From NCBI GenBank assembly GCA_910584485.1, contig CAJUAV010000008.1:44968-108967 (forward strand): a stretch of DNA of 64,000 bases, in the 5' to 3' direction. Positions 17,112 through 25,567 of the stretch are shown one piece after another. The notes under the pieces are model-generated. The model saw only the letters and a list, made by a program, of their open reading frames with translations, was not told the origin of the DNA and ran no database searches. Numbering within the stretch: position 1 is the stretch's first letter; each line of letters opens with the position of its first letter. Both the position numbers and the translations under genes were made by a program. This stretch comes from an uncultured Alistipes sp. Its GTDB lineage: Bacteria; Bacteroidota; Bacteroidia; Bacteroidales; Rikenellaceae.

Positions 17112-17114
17112 CCC

Positions 17115-18038
17115 ATGTACTCGAAACACCTCACCTGCGCCTTTCTGCACCCCATCACCCGCTACGGCTATCCGCCCGCGGCGGAGCGGATGGAGCAGTA
17201 CATCCACGAAATGGCCGCCCTCGGCTTCCGTTCGGTCGAACTCGAAGGAATCGGCGGCGACCACCTCCAGGCGGTCGCCCGCCGCAGCGTCGAACTCCGT
17301 CGGGCGCTCGATTTCCACGGCCTCTCGCTCGCCGTCTTCTGCACGGTGCTGCCCCGTCTCGGATCGGTCCACGCCGCACGCCGCACGCAGGCGCTCGAGC
17401 TCTTCCGCCTCGGCTGCGAAACGGCCCTGACGCTCGGCGCCCCCGCCGTGCTGGACAACGGGCCCCTGGTACCCTACGCATTCCCCGCCTCGCTCCCCGT
17501 CTCGCGCCACTACGCCCCCGAGCTGCTGCAACGCATCGGGCTGCCCGCCGACCTCGACTGGGAACGCTACCGCGACACGCTCGTCGAGACGCTGCAACGC
17601 GCCTGCGACATCGCCGCCTCGTTCGGCCTCGACTACTACCTGCACCCCTGCTGCGGCTCGCTCACGGAGACCACCGACGGCTTTCTGTGGCTCCGCGCGG
17701 CGGTCGGGCGCCGGAACCTGCGCTTCAACCTCGACGTCTCGAACCAATTCTACCTGCGCGAGAACCTGCCGCTCGCCCTGATGAAGATCGGCCGCGAACT
17801 CGACTACATCCACCTCTCGGACAACCGCGGCGACCGCGTCGAACACCTCGCCGTGGGCGACGGCGCGATCGACTGGGAGCTGCTCTTCGCCACGCTCGCC
17901 CGCATCGGCTTCGACGGCCGGCTGGCGATCGACGTGGGCGGCGCCGAAACGCCGCTCGACGACCTCGACGCAGCCTACCGCCGCTCGGCCGAGCGGCTCG
18001 AAGCGCTCATCGCGAAATACGGACTCTTCAACGACTGA
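17115..18038 (+). CDS. TIM-barrel sugar isomerase/epimerase (xylose isomerase-like)
   Basis: 307-residue cytoplasmic protein of the AP-endonuclease-2/xylose-isomerase-like superfamily. Likely metal ligands lie in SVELEGIGGDH, DYYLHPCCGS, LRFNLDVSNQF and DYIHLSDNRGDR, ordered along the barrel. Such enzymes interconvert keto and aldo forms or epimers of sugars and sugar acids. Here it would process the imported monomer, perhaps a uronate. No signal peptide is present, unlike its immediate neighbours, so the operon mixes periplasmic and cytoplasmic steps. It lies 3 bp after GH28 and 4 bp before GH20. The exact substrate cannot be read from sequence. Confidence 0.8.
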   Translation: MYSKHLTCAFLHPITRYGYPPAAERMEQYIHEMAALGFRSVELEGIGGDHLQAVARRSVELRRALDFHGLSLAVFCTVLPRLGSVHAARRTQALELFRLGCETALTLGAPAVLDNGPLVPYAFPASLPVSRHYAPELLQRIGLPADLDWERYRDTLVETLQRACDIAASFGLDYYLHPCCGSLTETTDGFLWLRAAVGRRNLRFNLDVSNQFYLRENLPLALMKIGRELDYIHLSDNRGDRVEHLAVGDGAIDWELLFATLARIGFDGRLAIDVGGAETPLDDLDAAYRRSAERLEALIAKYGLFND

Positions 18039-18042
18039 CGCC

Positions 18043-20529
18043 ATGCCCCGACCGCTCCGCCTCCTGCTGCTCGCCGCAGCGCTCCTCGCCCTGCAGGGCC
18101 TCCGCGGCGCCGTGCCGCTGCTTCCCGCCCCCAAATGCGTCGTCGAGGGGGCCGCACGGCCCGTCCGCCCCTTCCGCGCCGTGCAGGCCGACGACGACGC
18201 AGCGTTCCGCGCCGTGCTCGACGAAATCGAAGCCCTGGCCGACCCGACGGCCGCCGCGACGCTCGTCCTGCGGATCGACCGCTCGGCGAAGGCGGCGCTC
18301 GCCTTCTGTCGCGCCTACGCCCCCGAGGCACCGCGCGACGCGCTCGAACGCGAGTTCTACGGCCTGCGCTTCGCGGGCGACACGATCCGCATCGTCGCGC
18401 CGACCGAGGCGGGCGGCCGCCACGCCCTCCAGACGCTCAAACAGCTGCTGCGCACGGGCCACGACCGCGAGGCGACGATCGCCGACTGGTGCGACCTGCG
18501 GCGGCGCATCTTCATGGACGACATCAGCCGCGGCGCCGTCCCCACGATGGAGCAGGTGAAGCGGCAGATCCGCGACCTGGCCGAGCTCAAGTACAACGCG
18601 ATGATGTTCTACGTCGAGCACACGATCCGCGTCGCGAGCCACCCCGACTTCGCCCCCGAGGAGGGGTGTTTCACCCTCGACCAGGTGCGCGAAATCGGCC
18701 GCTACGCCGCTGCCTACGGCATCGAGCTGATCGGCAATTTCCAGAGCTTCGGCCATTTCGAGCAGATCCTCGCCCACCCCCGCTACCGCGCGCTGGGCGA
18801 CACCGAAACGATGATCTCGACCACCGATCCCGCGGCGCGGCGCTTCCTCGAGGAGGTGATCGGCGAGCTCTGCGACGCCTTCCCGTCGCGCTTTTTCAAC
18901 GTCAACTGCGACGAGACGTGGGACATCGGCAACGGCCGCTCGCGCGAACGCGTCGCCGCGATCGGCAAAGAGCGGTTCTACGCCGACCACCTGCGCTTTC
19001 TGCACGGCATCCTGCGCCGGCACGGCAAGACGATGATGCTCTGGGCCGACATGGTGCTCAAATACCCGAAGATCCTCGACCTGCTGCCGCGCGACGTCGT
19101 GCTGCTCACGTGGAACTACGACGCCCGCGAGGAGTATGCGGCGTGGATCGAGCCGCTGCGCGGGCACCGGCTCCTCGTCTGCCCGGGCGTCCACAGCTCG
19201 GGGCGCCTCGTGCCCGACCTCGAAGCGGCCGACGGCAACCGCCGCTTCATCGCCGAGGGGTATGCCCGCGGCGCCGAGGGGGCGCTGCTCACCTCGTGGG
19301 ACGAGGGGGCGCTCCACAGCTGCCACCACCTCTGCCTCGGCATCGCGCAGGCGGCCGAGACGATGTGGGACACGCGGCGCACGACCGCCGACGCCGATTT
19401 CGACCGCCGCTACGAGCTGCTGCGCTTCGGAGCGGCGAACGGGGTCGTCGGAGCCTGCCGCGCGATGATGCGGCTGGGCGATCTGCCCCTCTTCAACGGC
19501 ATGAACGACCGCATCTTCTACCAGCGCTTCACGCCCGAACCCGGGCGGCCGCTCAACATCGACCGAGAGCAGCTGCTGCGGGCCGATTCGATCGCCCGCC
19601 GCTGCGCCGCGACCCTCCGCCTCGCCCGCGCCGACCGCAACCGCGCCGAAATCGAGGCGTGGCGCTACGCCGCCGAGAGCTATCGGTTCATCGCCCGCTC
19701 GCGCCTCGGGATGGCGCGCATCGCCGCCCTCTACGAACGCGGAGGGCGCAACGCCCTGGTCGAGGCGGTCGACGCGTGCGATCGGCTGCTCGGGCAGGTG
19801 CAGGCCCTCGAGCGGCGTTTCGCACGGCTGTGGCTCTACGAAAACCGCCTCCTCTCCTACGACCGCGGCCGCGAAGCCTACGCCGAAAAGCGGGCGGCGA
19901 TCCGCCGCATCCGCACGGTGCTGGAAGAGGCCCTGCGGCGGCTCGACCGCGGGCAGACGCTTCGCACGGCGGCCGAGGCAGGGCTCGAAACGCACGACCG
20001 CCGCAACGCCTACATGTGTTTCTGGCTCACCACGGGCCCCTTCACGGGATTCGAGCCCGAGGAGGACATCCTGGCCGAAGCGGGCGGCGAAGCGGCCGTC
20101 GAGCCGACCCCCGGGCTGCGCTTCCGCCTCGGCCGCACCGAGTACAAATGGACCAAGACCGAGAGCCTGAACGGCCTGACGATGGACGGCAACGCCTGCT
20201 GCCCGTCGGGCGGCGGCGCCACCTTCTACGCCTATGCGCAGCTGACGAGCGACCGCGACCGCACGGTCGATCTGCTCGTCGGCCATGCGGGGCGCCTCAC
20301 CCTCTTCTGCAACGGCGAGCGCCTCGACGACGGCGCGATCGCCAACGCCTACGCCCCCGACAGCCGCCGCATCGCCCTGCCGCTGCGTGCGGGCACGAAC
20401 CGCCTGGTGGTCAAGCTGCGGCAGGAGGTGCCCGAATGGCTCTTCTCGTGCATCGTCGAGGGGGCTTCGGTCGCCTCGCGCAAACACAAATACACCCTGA
20501 CCGACAACCCCGAAAAGACCGCTCCATGA
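18043..20529 (+). CDS. GH20 beta-N-acetylhexosaminidase
   Basis: 828 residues with a signal peptide. A zincin-like beta domain covers about 25-140, followed by a TIM barrel. The catalytic Asp-Glu pair is in FFNVNCDETWDIGNGRS near residue 290, preceded by ELIGNFQSFGHF. The C-terminal ~300 residues are a helical bundle and a beta-sandwich. Enzymes of this family remove terminal beta-GlcNAc or GalNAc with substrate-assisted catalysis, which fits the NagB-like deaminase upstream. The catalytic motif is the variant seen in other long Bacteroidetes members rather than the usual GGDE. The stop overlaps the next start (ATGA). Confidence 0.85.
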   Translation: MPRPLRLLLLAAALLALQGLRGAVPLLPAPKCVVEGAARPVRPFRAVQADDDAAFRAVLDEIEALADPTAAATLVLRIDRSAKAALAFCRAYAPEAPRDALEREFYGLRFAGDTIRIVAPTEAGGRHALQTLKQLLRTGHDREATIADWCDLRRRIFMDDISRGAVPTMEQVKRQIRDLAELKYNAMMFYVEHTIRVASHPDFAPEEGCFTLDQVREIGRYAAAYGIELIGNFQSFGHFEQILAHPRYRALGDTETMISTTDPAARRFLEEVIGELCDAFPSRFFNVNCDETWDIGNGRSRERVAAIGKERFYADHLRFLHGILRRHGKTMMLWADMVLKYPKILDLLPRDVVLLTWNYDAREEYAAWIEPLRGHRLLVCPGVHSSGRLVPDLEAADGNRRFIAEGYARGAEGALLTSWDEGALHSCHHLCLGIAQAAETMWDTRRTTADADFDRRYELLRFGAANGVVGACRAMMRLGDLPLFNGMNDRIFYQRFTPEPGRPLNIDREQLLRADSIARRCAATLRLARADRNRAEIEAWRYAAESYRFIARSRLGMARIAALYERGGRNALVEAVDACDRLLGQVQALERRFARLWLYENRLLSYDRGREAYAEKRAAIRRIRTVLEEALRRLDRGQTLRTAAEAGLETHDRRNAYMCFWLTTGPFTGFEPEEDILAEAGGEAAVEPTPGLRFRLGRTEYKWTKTESLNGLTMDGNACCPSGGGATFYAYAQLTSDRDRTVDLLVGHAGRLTLFCNGERLDDGAIANAYAPDSRRIALPLRAGTNRLVVKLRQEVPEWLFSCIVEGASVASRKHKYTLTDNPEKTAP

Positions 20530-23228
20530 ACCGATTCCGCCTTACGGCCCTCTGCACGCTGCTGCTGGCAGCGTCGGCCGCCTCCGCCCAACGCATCACC
20601 GCGACCGTCAACGACGCCTGGCGCTTCTCGCTGCACGCATCGGCCGCCTCGGCCTGCGAAACCGCCGAAACCGATGAAACCGATGAAACCGCCGAAACCG
20701 ATGAAACCTGCGAAACCGCCGACTGCGACGACACGGGCTGGGAGGTCGTCTCGATCCCCCACACCTGGAACGCCCTCGACACGGACGACGAGACGCCCGG
20801 CTACGCCCGCGGCAAGGGTCGGTACCGCCGCCGCGTGCGCATCGAAGAGCTGCTGCCCGACCAGCGCGTCACGCTCCGCTTCGACGGCGCCAACCAGCGG
20901 AGCGTCCTCTACGTCAACGGCCGCCGCGTCGGCAGCCACACGGGCGGCTACACCGCCTTCGCGTTCGACATCACGGAGTTCGTCCGCACGGGCGAGAACC
21001 TCTTCGTCGTCGAGGTGGACAACGCCCACGACCCCGACATCCCGCCCCTCTCGGCCGACTACACCTTCTACGGCGGCATCTACCGCGACGTTTCGCTCGT
21101 CTACACCCCCGCCGTCCACATCGCCACGACCCACTACGCCACCGACGGCGTCTACGTCCGCACGGATCGCATCGAGGGAACCCGCGCCCGCATCGCCTTC
21201 GAAACCCGCCTCACGAACCGCACCCCGCGCCCCGCGAAGGTGCTGCTCGAGCAGCGGATCGCCGACCGCGAGGGTCGCATCGTGGCACGCACGAGCCGCC
21301 GCCTGACCCTCCCGCCCTCGGTCGAGAACCACCCCGTCGAGCAGACGGCCGAGCTCGACGACGTGCATCGCTGGGATACGGAGGATCCTTATCTCTATCG
21401 CGTCTACACCAGCCTGACGAGCGACGCGGGCAGCGACGAGGTCCTCTCGCCGCTCGGCGTGCGCACCTACCGCTTCGACCCCGATCGCGGCTTCTTCCTC
21501 AACGACCGGCACGTGAAGCTCATCGGCACGAACCGCCACCAGGACTACCTGAAGCGGGGCAACGCCCTGACCGACGAGATGCACGAACGCGACGTCGAGC
21601 TGCTGCGTGCGATGGGCGGCAACTTCCTGCGCGTCTCGCACTATCCGCAGGATCCCGTCGTCATGGAGATGTGCGATCGGGCGGGCATCCTCTCCTCGGT
21701 CGAAATTCCGATCATCAACGCCGTCACGCGCAGCGACGCCTTCCGCGAGAACTGCCGTCGCATGGCGATCGAAATGGTCCGCCAGAATTTCAACCACCCC
21801 TCGGTCGTCGTCTGGGCCTACATGAACGAGGTGCTGCTCTGGCCTCCGTACGATCCGGCCGACGCCGCCGACAAGGCCGACTACTACCGCCGGCTCTACG
21901 ACATCGCCCGCACGCTCGAAGAGACGCTCCGCAGCGAGGACCCCGCGCGCTACACGATGCTCCCCTGCCACTCGGCCCACGAAGGCTACGTCGAATCGGG
22001 CATCGCCGCCCTGCCGCAGCTGCTCGGATTCAACATCTACGACGGCTGGTACCGCGAGACCTTCGCCCATTTCGGCCGACGGCTCGACCGGCTCCACGCC
22101 CTCTTTCCGCATCAGACGCTCGTCGTGAGCGAATACGGCGCCGACGTCGACCCGCGCATCCAGAGCTTCGCGCCCGAACGCTACGATTTCTCGTGCGAAT
22201 ACGGCAACCTCTACCACGAAAGCTACCTCCCCGCGATCCTCGAACGCGACTTCGTGGCGGCGTCGAGCATCTGGAACCTGAACGATTTCTACTCCGAAGG
22301 GCGCGGCGAGGCGGTGCCCCACGTCAACAACAAGGGCGTCACGGGGCTCGACCGCACCCCCAAGGACAGTTACTACCTCTATCGGGCGACCCTCACCGAG
22401 GAGCCCGTGCTCCACATCTGCACGAGCAACCGTCGGCAGCGCTGCGGCACGCCGCGGCAGCGGATGAAGCTCTACACGAATGCCCCGGAGGTCGCGATCA
22501 CGCTCAACGGCACCCCGCTCGGCCGCTATGCGGTCCGCGACCGCGTCGCCGAATTCGACGTCGAGCTGCGCACGGGCGAAAACCGCATCGCAGCCGTCGG
22601 CGAAGCCTTCGGACAGCGCGTCGAGGGACTCTACGTCTGCCGCTACCGCGATCCGTCGGACTGCTCGTTCGAGGGTTTCTCGTCGCTCAACGTCCTGCTG
22701 GGAACCAACCGCAGCTTCGAGGATCCCGTGCAGGGGGCGCTGTGGGTGCCCGAGCAGCCCTACCGCGCAGGGTCGTGGGGCTACGTCGGCGGCAAGGTCT
22801 ACCGCACACTGATCCGCCGCGGCTCGGTGCCCGCCTCCGACGCCGAAATCCTCGGCACGGAGAACGACCCGATCTACCAGACGCGCCGCGAGGGGATCGA
22901 GGAGTTCCGCGCCGACGTACCCGACGGCGCCTACACGATCAGCCTCCATTTCGCCGAGCTCAACACGCTCGAACCGCGCCCCGGGCCGGTCTACACGCTC
23001 GGCAACGAGGCCTTGCACCGCACCCCCGAACCGCACGTCTTCGACATCGAAATCAACGGCCGCAAGGTGGCCGACGCCCTCGACATCGCCTCGGAATACG
23101 GGTCGCTGCGCGCCGTCTGCCGCAAGTTCGACGTAACGGTCCGCGACGGCGAGGGGCTGCGGATCCGCTTCCGTCCCCGAAAGGGCGAGGCGGCCGTGAA
23201 CGCCGTGCGCATCTACCGCAAGTATTAG
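20526..23228 (+). CDS. GH2 family glycosidase (beta-galactosidase-like) with C-terminal malectin domain
   Basis: 900 residues: signal peptide (cut near ASAQR), GH2 jelly-roll (about 70-215), immunoglobulin-like domain, TIM barrel (about 310-590), a further beta domain and a malectin-like carbohydrate-binding domain (about 720-900). The acid/base is in VVWAYMNEVLLW and the nucleophile in LVVSEYGADVD, both intact, so it should be an active retaining exo-beta-glycosidase in the periplasm. Residues 45-65 are a low-complexity run of seven Glu-Thr-X triplets, absent from normal GH2 enzymes. It is last in the operon, overlapping GH20 by 4 bp, and is followed by a long hairpin. Confidence 0.92.
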   Translation: MNRFRLTALCTLLLAASAASAQRITATVNDAWRFSLHASAASACETAETDETDETAETDETCETADCDDTGWEVVSIPHTWNALDTDDETPGYARGKGRYRRRVRIEELLPDQRVTLRFDGANQRSVLYVNGRRVGSHTGGYTAFAFDITEFVRTGENLFVVEVDNAHDPDIPPLSADYTFYGGIYRDVSLVYTPAVHIATTHYATDGVYVRTDRIEGTRARIAFETRLTNRTPRPAKVLLEQRIADREGRIVARTSRRLTLPPSVENHPVEQTAELDDVHRWDTEDPYLYRVYTSLTSDAGSDEVLSPLGVRTYRFDPDRGFFLNDRHVKLIGTNRHQDYLKRGNALTDEMHERDVELLRAMGGNFLRVSHYPQDPVVMEMCDRAGILSSVEIPIINAVTRSDAFRENCRRMAIEMVRQNFNHPSVVVWAYMNEVLLWPPYDPADAADKADYYRRLYDIARTLEETLRSEDPARYTMLPCHSAHEGYVESGIAALPQLLGFNIYDGWYRETFAHFGRRLDRLHALFPHQTLVVSEYGADVDPRIQSFAPERYDFSCEYGNLYHESYLPAILERDFVAASSIWNLNDFYSEGRGEAVPHVNNKGVTGLDRTPKDSYYLYRATLTEEPVLHICTSNRRQRCGTPRQRMKLYTNAPEVAITLNGTPLGRYAVRDRVAEFDVELRTGENRIAAVGEAFGQRVEGLYVCRYRDPSDCSFEGFSSLNVLLGTNRSFEDPVQGALWVPEQPYRAGSWGYVGGKVYRTLIRRGSVPASDAEILGTENDPIYQTRREGIEEFRADVPDGAYTISLHFAELNTLEPRPGPVYTLGNEALHRTPEPHVFDIEINGRKVADALDIASEYGSLRAVCRKFDVTVRDGEGLRIRFRPRKGEAAVNAVRIYRKY
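20658..20720 (+). repeat. Seven 9-bp tandem repeats inside the GH2 gene
   Basis: Units GAAACCGCC, GAAACCGAT or GAAACCTGC repeated seven times in frame, encoding ET(A/D/C) triplets just after the signal peptide. Unit length is a multiple of three, so gain or loss of units would keep the frame. Confidence 0.9.
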
Positions 23229-23235
23229 ACGAAAC

Positions 23236-23275
23236 CGGCAGGGGCCCGCCTGACAAGCCAGGCGGGCCCCTGCCG
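23236..23275. terminator. Bidirectional hairpin terminator
   Basis: Perfect 17-bp stem (23236-23252 with 23259-23275) and 6-nt loop, between the GH2 stop and the convergent flavoprotein stop. There is little T-run on either side, so it may act as a stabilising or weak terminator. Confidence 0.65.
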
Positions 23276-23292
23276 ATTCGTTCGGCGGCGCA

Positions 23293-23829
23293 TCAGAGCG
23301 CGCGTCCCAGTTCGTAGGCTTCGCGGCGGGCAGGATGGCGCTCGATTTCGCCCGCATGCCAGACCCCGAGGCCGAAGACGGTGCCCCGCTCCTTCGGGCG
23401 GTCGAGGCAATCCAGGAAGCCGCGCATCGAATCGACCGTCCGCAGCATCTTCGTCCGATCCTCCTCGGCGGCCGTCACCAGAAAGCAGAACTCCTTGTCG
23501 CGCATCTCCGTGTAGCGGCTGCAACAGCGGTCGATCAGCGTCTTGAGCTGCGCCGACATCGTATAGAAATAGACGGGCGTCGCCAGCACGATCGCGTCGG
23601 CGCGCACCATCTTGTCGATCACGGCCGCCGCATCGTCCCGCTGCGGACACGGGCTTCCGTGCCGGCTGCATGCGCCGCAGCCGTTGCAGCAGCCGATCCG
23701 CAGATCGCGCAGAAAAATCTTCTCCGCCTCGTGGCCCGCGTCGCGGGCGCCCCGCAGCAGATCGTCGCAGAGCGTGTCGGAGTTGCCGCCCCGCCGCGGG
23801 CTGGACGACAGAATCAATACCTTTTTCAT
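23293..23829 (-). CDS. Flavodoxin-fold NAD(P)H-dependent FMN reductase, iron-sulfur flavoprotein type
   Basis: 178-residue cytoplasmic flavoprotein. The N-terminal KKVLILSSSPRRGGNSD is the FMN phosphate-binding loop. A compact cysteine cluster, CCNGCGACSRHGSPC, at about residues 46-60 matches the iron-sulfur-flavoprotein subgroup, and TPVYFYTMSAQLKTLIDR is the flavin-binding loop of the family. It would transfer electrons from NAD(P)H through FMN to small acceptors. The ATG at 23829 was chosen over one nine codons upstream because it matches the family start and leaves room after the -7 box at 23854-23861. It stands alone, convergent with the glycan operon. Confidence 0.85.
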   Translation of the reverse strand: MKKVLILSSSPRRGGNSDTLCDDLLRGARDAGHEAEKIFLRDLRIGCCNGCGACSRHGSPCPQRDDAAAVIDKMVRADAIVLATPVYFYTMSAQLKTLIDRCCSRYTEMRDKEFCFLVTAAEEDRTKMLRTVDSMRGFLDCLDRPKERGTVFGLGVWHAGEIERHPARREAYELGRAL

Positions 23830-23853
23830 CGTCATTCGCATTTGTTCGCGGGG

Positions 23854-23861
23854 CAAAGATA
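23854..23861 (-). promoter_or_regulatory. -7 box for the flavoprotein gene
   Basis: TATCTTTG on the minus strand, 25 nt upstream of the chosen ATG. Confidence 0.7.
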
Positions 23862-23924
23862 ACCCTTCGGCCGCCTTCGGGCCCTATCCCGATCACGGGC
23901 CGAAGTACCCCGATTACCGCATCG

Positions 23925-24917
23925 TCACCCCTCGGCGAGCAACGCCCGAAGCTGCGGCAGCGAGGCATCCTTCAGCACGACGCGCTTCGCATCGTCGAGC
24001 AGGTAGAGCGTCGGCATGGCGGGCAACACGTAGAGCTCCCGCTCGTCGATGGCCCCCGCCTCGAAGCCCACGTTCCACGACGCGGGCAGCGCGCCCTTGG
24101 TCCGCTCCCACAGCGCGCGGTCGCCCGCCGCATACACCGCCAGCACGGTCAGGCCGCCCTGCGCAACCAGACGCCCGATGAGCAGATCGGTGCGCAGCGC
24201 CTCCATCGTCTCGCGGCAGTGTTCGCAGTCGGGGTCGTAGAAGACGAGCAGCAGCCGTTGGCCCGCCGTGCGGTGCAGCGTCCGCACGCGCCCCGAGCGG
24301 TCCGTGTAGGCGAAATCGGCGGCCTGCATCCCGGGGCGGTTTTTCCGCGCCGCTTCGAGCAGGTAGGCGGGACGCACCTTTTCGTAGGCGTCGGGGAGCG
24401 GGCTGCGCAGCATCTCTTCGAGGAAGGGCATGAAATAGGTCTCGCAGAGCATCGGCGAGTTGGGTTCGTAGAGGTACTTTTCGGCCACCTCGGCCACGAG
24501 GCGCCACGCCGCCGTGTCGGCTTCGGCACGCTGCATCAGCCGCCGCACGGCGGGGCGCAGCGAGGCGGTGTCGGCATGGGGAAAGAGGGAGACGAAATTG
24601 GCGAAATTCTGCTCCAGGAAGGGGCGGTCGTGGCTGCGCAGCGTGTCGGCGAAATCCATCGCATCCCAGAAGTGTTCGAGCAGGTAGCCCGCGCGGGCGG
24701 GCACCGTGCGCAGCGTGGCGGGAATCGACGGCAGCGGCAGCTCGGCGGGAGCGGCCAGCGAATCGGCCGCGGGGCGCGAACGGAGGTCGGCAGACGCAGA
24801 GGCGCTTGCGACGACATCGGCCGACGCGGAGGCGGGTGCGGAGGCGGGTGCATGGGCGTTGCCGCAGGCGACCGGCAGCAGCCAAAGGAGCGGAAACAGG
24901 TGCGAAAGCAGTTTCAT
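23925..24917 (-). CDS. DUF5106/thioredoxin-like lipoprotein
   Basis: 330 residues with lipoprotein signal MKLLSHLFPLLWLLPVACGN. An Ala/Ser-rich linker follows, then a helical DUF5106-type domain (about 60-185), then a thioredoxin fold with the redox motif DPDCEHC near residue 225 and a cis-Pro loop in VLPAMPTLYLLD. In Bacteroidetes such proteins are probably periplasmic thiol-disulfide oxidoreductases. The upstream frame is open for another 97 codons but encodes low-complexity Arg/Ser/Ala repeats, so the lipoprotein ATG is preferred. Confidence 0.82.
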   Translation of the reverse strand: MKLLSHLFPLLWLLPVACGNAHAPASAPASASADVVASASASADLRSRPAADSLAAPAELPLPSIPATLRTVPARAGYLLEHFWDAMDFADTLRSHDRPFLEQNFANFVSLFPHADTASLRPAVRRLMQRAEADTAAWRLVAEVAEKYLYEPNSPMLCETYFMPFLEEMLRSPLPDAYEKVRPAYLLEAARKNRPGMQAADFAYTDRSGRVRTLHRTAGQRLLLVFYDPDCEHCRETMEALRTDLLIGRLVAQGGLTVLAVYAAGDRALWERTKGALPASWNVGFEAGAIDERELYVLPAMPTLYLLDDAKRVVLKDASLPQLRALLAEG

Positions 24918-25205
24918 GGAAGCGGTACGTTTTACGGCGTCGCGACACCCGCAGGCCGACAGCGGACAGGCGCACAGGCAGGCGGAGACGGTCGGCTTAC
25001 GGCAGACTCGCAGCAGGACGGCAGCAGACAGCAGCGGAGGCAGGCTCGCGGCGGAGCGGCAACCTCGCGGCAGGCTGACGGACAGGCTCGCAGCGGAGCG
25101 GCAACAGCCCCACCCACGACAGACCGGCTGACAGCGGCTCGGCTGACCGACCGTCCGCGGCACGGCCGACCGCTGACGGGCAGGCGACGACGGCGGTTCT
25201 CTCTG
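24918..25205 (-). other. Repetitive GC-rich leader upstream of the DUF5106 gene
   Basis: This gene-free stretch of about 290 bp would be the 5' UTR if transcription starts at the box at 25206-25213. It contains direct repeats of CAGGCTCGCnGCGGAGCGGC (25041-25063 and 25083-25105) and many shorter CGGCAG/CAGGC echoes. I see no known riboswitch. Confidence 0.5.
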
Positions 25206-25213
25206 CAAAGATA
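25206..25213 (-). promoter_or_regulatory. -7 box toward the DUF5106 gene
   Basis: TATCTTTG on the minus strand, followed by the unusually long leader of about 285 nt. Confidence 0.6.
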
Positions 25214-25310
25214 GGCGATTCGACCCGATTGCGCAACCGTCGGAAAGGATCGGTCGATCGTCCGTTCGGAAAAAAGAGCAGAAAATCCGCGCAAAACCGA
25301 AAAAACACGC

Positions 25311-25318
25311 TATCTTTG
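25311..25318 (+). promoter_or_regulatory. -7 box of the DUF4492-cydAB operon
   Basis: TATCTTTG 22 nt before the DUF4492 ATG and divergent from the promoter at 25206. Confidence 0.75.
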
Positions 25319-25340
25319 TAAAAAGACGTTCGTAAACGGG

Positions 25341-25550
25341 ATGATTCCGCTGCTTCGCAAAATCGGCGCCTTCTACCTCGAAGGCTTTCGCGGCATGACG
25401 CTGGGACGCGTGCTGTGGGCGATCATTCTCGTGAAGCTCTTTCTGCTGTTCTTCGTGCTCAAACTCTTCTTCTTCCGCGACCCGCTCGCGGGATGCAGCG
25501 AGGAGCAGCGCGGCGAGCGGCTGCTCGAACAGCTCATCGAACGCCCCTGA
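25341..25550 (+). CDS. DUF4492 small membrane protein
   Basis: 69 residues: a basic amphipathic N-terminus (LRKIGAFYLEGFRGM), one transmembrane helix (about 23-46) and a short acidic tail. This small family characteristically precedes cydA in Bacteroidetes and is presumed to be an accessory of cytochrome bd oxidase. It sits 17 bp before cydA behind a clear promoter, so the context is the standard one. The function is inferred from conserved neighbourhood only. Confidence 0.85.
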   Translation: MIPLLRKIGAFYLEGFRGMTLGRVLWAIILVKLFLLFFVLKLFFFRDPLAGCSEEQRGERLLEQLIERP

Positions 25551-25567
25551 AACAAAACGTTGTTGCC

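Noticed and set aside
13824..18134. 1436-codon open frame on the minus strand, and similar giant antisense frames (for example 7439-10828, 32061-35192, 59238-62459)
   Set aside because: They lie exactly antisense to convincing genes with signal peptides and catalytic motifs. Their products are Arg/Gly/Val/Ala-rich with no domain, the expected by-product of GC-rich codon bias.
24918..25208. 97-residue N-terminal extension of the DUF5106 protein
   Set aside because: It encodes low-complexity repeats before a perfect lipoprotein signal and would start at or before the mapped-looking -7 box.
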